A DNA stretch of 64,000 nt, taken from assembly GCF_029892105.1 (NCBI RefSeq), contig NZ_JARZAJ010000019.1, positions 1 through 64,000 on the forward strand, in the 5' to 3' direction. Positions 60,164-64,000 of this stretch are shown here, one piece after another. Under the pieces are notes generated by a model, which saw nothing but the letters and a program-made list of their open reading frames with translations, did not search any database and was not told where the DNA came from. Position 1 is the first letter of the stretch; each line of letters begins with the position of its first letter. Source of the stretch: Kitasatospora sp. GP82 (lineage in GTDB: Bacteria > Actinomycetota > Actinomycetes > Streptomycetales > Streptomycetaceae). Position numbers and translations under genes: made by a program.

Positions 60164-61326
60164 CCGCTCTGCTCGAAACCCGGGAGCTGGTCAAGCGCTT
60201 CCCGGTACGCCACGGCCTCACCCGGCGCCTTGCCGGGCACGTCACCGCAGTCGACGGCGTCTCACTGCGGGTCGAACCCGGTGAGACCCTCGGCCTGGTC
60301 GGCGAGTCCGGCTGCGGCAAGTCCACCGTGGCCCGCCTGCTCACCCGGCTGGAACGACCCACCGAGGGCGCCATCCGCTTCGCCGGGCAGGACCTCGCCG
60401 ACCTCGACGAGACAGCGCTGCGCCCGGTCCGCCGCGAGCTCCAGATGGTCTTCCAGGACCCGTTCTCCTCGCTCAACCCCCGCCAGACCGTCCGCCGGAT
60501 CCTCGCCTCGCCCTACCAGTACCAGGGGCTGGCCCCCGACGAGCCGGTGGAGCGGCTGTTGGAGCGGGTCGGCTTGCGCCCTGAGCACGCCGACCGCCAC
60601 CCGCACGAGTTCTCCGGCGGGCAGGCCCAACGCATCGGCATCGCCCGGGCGTTGGCGCTGCGACCGAAGCTGGTGGTGTGCGACGAGCCGGTCTCGGCCC
60701 TCGACGTCTCGGTGCAGGCCCAAATCCTCAACCTGCTCAAGGACCTCCAGGACGAGTACGGCCTCGCCTACCTGTTCATCGCGCACGACCTCGGCGCCGT
60801 CCGCCAGATCAGCACCCGGATCGCCGTGATGTACCTGGGCTCCGTCGTCGAGACCGCCGACCGCGACACGCTCTTCGACGCCCCCGCCCACCCGTACACC
60901 CGCGCCTTGCTCTCGGCCGTACCGCTGCCCGATCCGGACGCCGAACGCGCCCGCGAGCGCATCGTGCTCCGCGGCGACCTGCCCAGCCCCCTGAACCCGC
61001 CAAGCGGCTGCCGCTTCCGCACCCGCTGTCCGAAGGCGGCCGACCGCTGCGCCGCCGAGCGGCCCGCCCTGCGGGCGATCGCCCCCGGGCACGAGGTCGC
61101 CTGCCACTTCCCCGAGTGGAACGAGGGGAACGATCAGCACAGCCCCGAGTGGAACGAGGGGAACGATCAGCACAGCCCCGAGTGGAACGAGGGGAACGGC
61201 CAGCACAGCCCCGAGCGGAACGACGGGAACGGCCAGCACAGCCCCGAGCGGAACGACGGGAACAGCCAGCACAGCCCCGAGCGGAACGAGGGGAACGATC
61301 AGCACAGCCCGGAGGCCACCCCGTGA
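60160..61326 (+). CDS. Peptide ABC transporter ATPase (DppF/OppF-like) with repeat tail
   Basis: The 388-residue ATPase has Walker A GESGCGKS, Q-loop FQDPFSSLNPR, signature FSGGQAQR and Walker B VVCDEPVSALD, and the oligo_HPY C-terminal region with CRFRTRCPKAADRC (4Fe-4S type) and CHFPEW. The usual protein ends near residue 320. Here six tandem 11-residue repeats, consensus PE(W/R)N(E/D)GN(D/G/S)QHS, add 66 residues, then PEATP. The tail is polar and rich in His, Asn and Glu, unlike the protein's core. The start overlaps the previous gene by ATGA. Confidence 0.93.
   Translation: MTALLETRELVKRFPVRHGLTRRLAGHVTAVDGVSLRVEPGETLGLVGESGCGKSTVARLLTRLERPTEGAIRFAGQDLADLDETALRPVRRELQMVFQDPFSSLNPRQTVRRILASPYQYQGLAPDEPVERLLERVGLRPEHADRHPHEFSGGQAQRIGIARALALRPKLVVCDEPVSALDVSVQAQILNLLKDLQDEYGLAYLFIAHDLGAVRQISTRIAVMYLGSVVETADRDTLFDAPAHPYTRALLSAVPLPDPDAERARERIVLRGDLPSPLNPPSGCRFRTRCPKAADRCAAERPALRAIAPGHEVACHFPEWNEGNDQHSPEWNEGNDQHSPEWNEGNGQHSPERNDGNGQHSPERNDGNSQHSPERNEGNDQHSPEATP
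61111..61308 (+). repeat. Six-copy 33-base tandem repeat
   Basis: The unit begins CCCGAGTGGAACGAGGGGAA and is 33 bases (11 codons). Copies start at 61111, 61144, 61177, 61210, 61243 and 61276. Copies 1 and 2 are identical in protein; copies 3 to 6 differ by W/R, E/D and D/G/S changes. Every copy preserves frame, so copy-number changes would lengthen or shorten the tail without a frameshift. Confidence 0.95.
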
Positions 61327-62606
61327 TCCTCAACAGCCACCGCCTGCCCGGACTCGCGATGACCGACCACCTCTTCACCGTGCCACTCGACCACGCCCAA
61401 CCCGGCGGCCCGACGGTCGACGTCTTCGCCCGCGAGCTCGCCGACCCGGTCCGCGCGGCCGACGAACTGCCCTGGCTGCTCTACCTCCAGGGCGGCCCCG
61501 GCGGGAAGTCGCCACGCCCGCTGAACGCCACCGGCGGCTGGCTCGGCCACGCCCTGAAAACCCACCGGGTGCTGCTGCTCGACCAGCGCGGCACCGGCCG
61601 CTCCACCCCCATCACCGCCCGCACGGCAGCCGGCTTCCGCTCCCCACACCAACTCGCCGACCACCTCGCCCTCCACCGGGCCGACGCGATCGTCGCCGAC
61701 GCCGAGCTGATCAGGCGCCAACTGTGCGGCTACAAGCCCTGGGAGACGCTCGGCCAGAGCTACGGCGGCTTCCTCACCCTCAGCTACCTGTCCTTCGCCC
61801 CCGAGGGACTGCGCGCCTGCTACATCACCGGCGGCCTGCCCGGCCTCAACGCCACCGCCGACGACGTGTACGCCGCCACCTACCCCCGGGTGCGCGACAA
61901 GGTCACCGCGCACTACACCCGCCACCCCGGCGACCGCGAACTGCTCCGCCGGATCGCCGACCTCCTCGACCGCCGCCCGATCCACCTCCCTGACGGTGAC
62001 CGGCTCACCGTCCACCGGCTGCGCACCCTCGGCCTGATGCTCGGCATGGGCGAGGGCTCCGCCCGCCTGCACTGGCTGCTGGACGAGGCAGTCGACTCCT
62101 ACGGCGAACTGTCGGCGACCTTCCTGCACCAGGTGACGCAGCTGACCGCGTTCACCGACAGCCCGCTCTTCGCGGTCCTCCAGGAGACCATCTACGGCCG
62201 GCCCGGCACCGCCACCGGCTGGGCCGCGGCCCGCGCCCTGGCCGCGCACCCCGAGTTCGCCGAGGACGCCGACCCGTTGCTGCTCACCGGCGAGATGATC
62301 TACCCCTGGATGTTCCAGGAGATCACCGGCCTGCGCCCGTTCGCCGAGGCCGTCGAGCTGCTCGCGGAACACACCGACTGGCCAGAGCTGTACGAACCGG
62401 CCCGGCTCGCCACCAACCGGGTGCCAGTGGCCGCTGCGATCTACCACGACGACATGTACGTGGACGCCGAACTGTCGCTGCGCACCGCCCGCTCGGTCGG
62501 CTCGCTGCGGGCCTGGGTCACCAACGAGTGGGAGCACGACGGCGTGACCACCTCCGGTGGCAACGTCCTGGCCCGCCTCATGGACCTCGCCGCCGACCGC
62601 GTCTGA
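61323..62606 (+). CDS. Proline-iminopeptidase-like alpha/beta hydrolase (S33)
   Basis: The 427-residue protein has LLYLQGGPGGKSPRPLN near residue 55, the nucleophile elbow GQSYGG near 140 and DQRGTGRS, the family features of peptidase family S33. It should remove N-terminal proline (or a small residue) from peptides in the cytoplasm. A Gly-Gly-Pro oxyanion site, an acid (NRVPVAAAIYHDDMYVD) and a late His (WEHDGVTTSG) are present. The GTG overlaps the ATPase stop (GTGA), so the enzyme is made together with the peptide importer, fitting a role in digesting imported peptides. Confidence 0.92.
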   Translation: MILNSHRLPGLAMTDHLFTVPLDHAQPGGPTVDVFARELADPVRAADELPWLLYLQGGPGGKSPRPLNATGGWLGHALKTHRVLLLDQRGTGRSTPITARTAAGFRSPHQLADHLALHRADAIVADAELIRRQLCGYKPWETLGQSYGGFLTLSYLSFAPEGLRACYITGGLPGLNATADDVYAATYPRVRDKVTAHYTRHPGDRELLRRIADLLDRRPIHLPDGDRLTVHRLRTLGLMLGMGEGSARLHWLLDEAVDSYGELSATFLHQVTQLTAFTDSPLFAVLQETIYGRPGTATGWAAARALAAHPEFAEDADPLLLTGEMIYPWMFQEITGLRPFAEAVELLAEHTDWPELYEPARLATNRVPVAAAIYHDDMYVDAELSLRTARSVGSLRAWVTNEWEHDGVTTSGGNVLARLMDLAADRV

Positions 62607-62635
62607 TGCACCAACACCGGACTGCAAGGAGAGAG

Positions 62636-63811
62636 ATGAGAACACGTCAGCTCACCGCCGCCCTGGCCGTACTGCTCCCGCTGGTCGCCGCCACCCCGGC
62701 CCTCGCCGACGCCGCCCGACCGGCCCCCGCTCCCGCCTCCGCGTGCGCTCTGCCCGGCAGGACCGGCTGGACCGACGAGGGCCACGACACCGACCGTACC
62801 CAGTTCCAGCAGCCGCTGGGCACCAAGCACGTGCTGATGCTCTTCGTCGACTTCCCCGATGCCCCGGCCACCGGCGAGCTCTCCGACTACTACCAGCAAC
62901 TCGCCCCGGCCGCCGACTGGATGAAACAGGACTCCTACGGCAGGACCCGCCTCGACATCACCCCGCTCGACCACTGGCTCCACATGCCGCAGGACTCCAC
63001 CTCCTACGGCTTCCAGCGCGGCATCACCTTCGAGCAGCACGAGGCATACGTGAAGCAGGCGGTCGAGGCCGCCGAGCCGTACACCGACCTGTCCCGCTAC
63101 GACATGCTCTACATCGTCCCGACCAAGAGCGCCTCCGCCATCAGCTTCTCGCCCACCTACCTCTACGACCCGACCACCGCGGGCATCACCGCCAACGGCA
63201 AGCGGATCAAGTGGGCGGTCACCTTCGGTCAGGACATGTACCACTGGGGCCCCAAGGTCGCCGACCACGAGACCTCCCACACCTTCGGCCTGCCCGACCT
63301 CTACGCCTTCACCAACACCGACTACCACCGCTTCGTCGGCGGCTGGGACCTGATGGGCCTCATCTCCGGCCCGGCCCCGCAGCATCTCGGCTGGGAGCGC
63401 TGGAAGTTCGGCTGGATCGACGACCGGCAGGTCGCCTGCCTGCCGACCGCGGGCAGTCGCACCGTCCGTCTGCAGGCCGTCGAACGCCCCGGCGGCACGA
63501 AGATCGCGGTGATCCGCACCGGCGAGACCACCGCCTACGTCGCCGAGTCCCGCCGAGCCGTCGGCGCGGACGCCGGCGCCTGCTCCACCGGTGTGCTCGT
63601 CTACAAGGTCGACACCTCCGTCCAGACCGGCTACGGCCCGATCCAGGTGATCAACGGCAACCCGACCGCCACCCCGCCCAGCGGCTGCACCTCACTCGAC
63701 ATGGCCGCCTACCGCGCGGGCCAGAGTTTCACCGACTGGACCGCCCGCGTGCAGATCTCCGTCCGCACCAGCGGCCAGTACGGCGACTCCATCCAGATCA
63801 GCAGCTGGTGA
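62636..63811 (+). CDS. Secreted M6-type metalloprotease
   Basis: The 391-residue precursor has a signal peptide of about 24 residues (VLLPLVAATPALA). The zinc motif HETSH lies at residues 211-215, followed by FGLPDLY with Asp221 as likely third ligand, as in M6 (immune-inhibitor-A-like) proteases. GLPDLYAFTNTDYHRFVGGW-type sequence and a met-turn GGWDLMG follow. AAGGAGAG precedes the ATG. It follows the S33 gene by 29 bases and probably releases peptides for the importer. Confidence 0.92.
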   Translation: MRTRQLTAALAVLLPLVAATPALADAARPAPAPASACALPGRTGWTDEGHDTDRTQFQQPLGTKHVLMLFVDFPDAPATGELSDYYQQLAPAADWMKQDSYGRTRLDITPLDHWLHMPQDSTSYGFQRGITFEQHEAYVKQAVEAAEPYTDLSRYDMLYIVPTKSASAISFSPTYLYDPTTAGITANGKRIKWAVTFGQDMYHWGPKVADHETSHTFGLPDLYAFTNTDYHRFVGGWDLMGLISGPAPQHLGWERWKFGWIDDRQVACLPTAGSRTVRLQAVERPGGTKIAVIRTGETTAYVAESRRAVGADAGACSTGVLVYKVDTSVQTGYGPIQVINGNPTATPPSGCTSLDMAAYRAGQSFTDWTARVQISVRTSGQYGDSIQISSW

Positions 63812-64000
63812 CGGTGCCGACCGCGTAGCGGGCCGTGTGGTACTGGATGGCCACCTTGCCCTTCCCGGTCCGGCAGGGCGAGCCCGTCGGGGCGGCGCAG
63901 GTGGACATCGGGCAGGCGTGCGATTCCACGCGCTTGAAGTCGTCGCTCACCACCCAGAGCGTTTCATGAGGGCGTTTCAGATCCAGTCGTTTGCAACAAC
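63798..64000 (-). CDS. Zinc-finger-domain protein, C-terminal part (runs off the window)
   Basis: The minus frame enters at the window edge and stops at 63798-63800. It reads RLDLKRPHETLWVVSDDFKR, then SHACPMSTCAAPTGSPCRTG and KGKVAIQYHTARYAVG. The pattern CPxxxC-GxPCRT-YHTAR is the short zinc-finger domain found at the end of many streptomycete DNA-associated and helicase-like proteins. It overlaps the protease 3' end by a few bases. The N-terminal part is outside the window. Confidence 0.65.
   Translation of the reverse strand, partial: CCKRLDLKRPHETLWVVSDDFKRVESHACPMSTCAAPTGSPCRTGKGKVAIQYHTARYAVGTVTSC

Noticed and set aside
60262..61305. Antisense frame with hydrophobic VPLVPLGAVL repeats
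   Set aside because: It is only the reverse reading of the 33-base coding repeat and the ATPase gene; no start site or family match supports it.
61111..61308. CRISPR-like array
   Set aside because: The 33-base units are contiguous with no spacers and encode an in-frame protein tail.

Overview
The window is very GC-rich DNA with strong third-position G/C bias, GTG starts and many ATGA/GTGA stop-start overlaps. The gene families (TetR, AraC, LuxR-type two-component pairs, DD-peptidase lipoprotein, Ohr, UBP zinc finger, polyprenyl synthase with MpaB-type oxygenase) fit an actinomycete of the Streptomycetaceae (Streptomyces or Kitasatospora type). I cannot name the species. About twenty broken genes and transposase relics suggest an accessory part of the replicon, for example an arm of a linear chromosome.

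Layout. 0-3.4 kb: an IS630-type relic, a CYTH gene in visibly lower-GC DNA, intact cysC, and cysD cut off by an IS whose two ends are still readable. 3.4-9.3 kb: a TetR gene with an MFS exporter, alpha/beta hydrolase, cupin and SDR on the other strand, and an AraC gene; related operator-like sequences lie before the TetR gene and before the cupin gene. 9.3-15.2 kb: a LuxR/histidine-kinase pair and a DD-peptidase lipoprotein, flanked by broken MarR, ricin-lectin, MMPL, cyclase and MBL genes. 15.2-18.3 kb: Ohr, an MmyB-type regulator, an atypical SDR and a transposase relic. 18.35-21.83 kb: three translationally coupled genes, namely a receiver/thioredoxin-reductase-like fusion, a cNMP-domain histidine kinase and a UBP zinc finger. 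22-29.3 kb: IS and amidohydrolase relics, a DUF302 pair, then a series of related oxidoreductases, some broken.

29.4-32 kb: a small helical protein, a polyprenyl diphosphate synthase and an MpaB/Lcp-type oxygenase, probably one isoprenoid operon. 32.4-34 kb: a secreted small protein, IS5 relics and a TipAS-domain protein. 34.1-43.8 kb: a GNAT/acyl-CoA-synthetase fusion, a HAD protein, a six-gene group-3b-like NiFe hydrogenase operon with an embedded cyclic-nucleotide-binding protein, and a universal stress protein; the set resembles a hypoxia or energy-limitation module. 44-52 kb: a two-repeat ricin lectin, a large FtsX-type permease whose ATPase gene is only a stub, a divergent two-component system, a GNAT enzyme and a broken HEAT-type gene. 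52-54.4 kb: a TetR/MFS pair with two tandem operators. 54.7-63.8 kb: a LysR regulator and a tightly coupled dipeptide-ABC operon with a proline-iminopeptidase-like gene, followed by a secreted M6 metalloprotease; together they suggest extracellular proteolysis, peptide import and cytoplasmic trimming. The second ATPase of that operon ends in six 11-residue repeats.

The best candidates for little-described biology are the coupled receiver-reductase/cNMP-kinase/UBP trio, the hydrogenase operon with a stand-alone cNMP-binding protein, the polyprenyl synthase/MpaB pair and the repeat-tailed ATPase.
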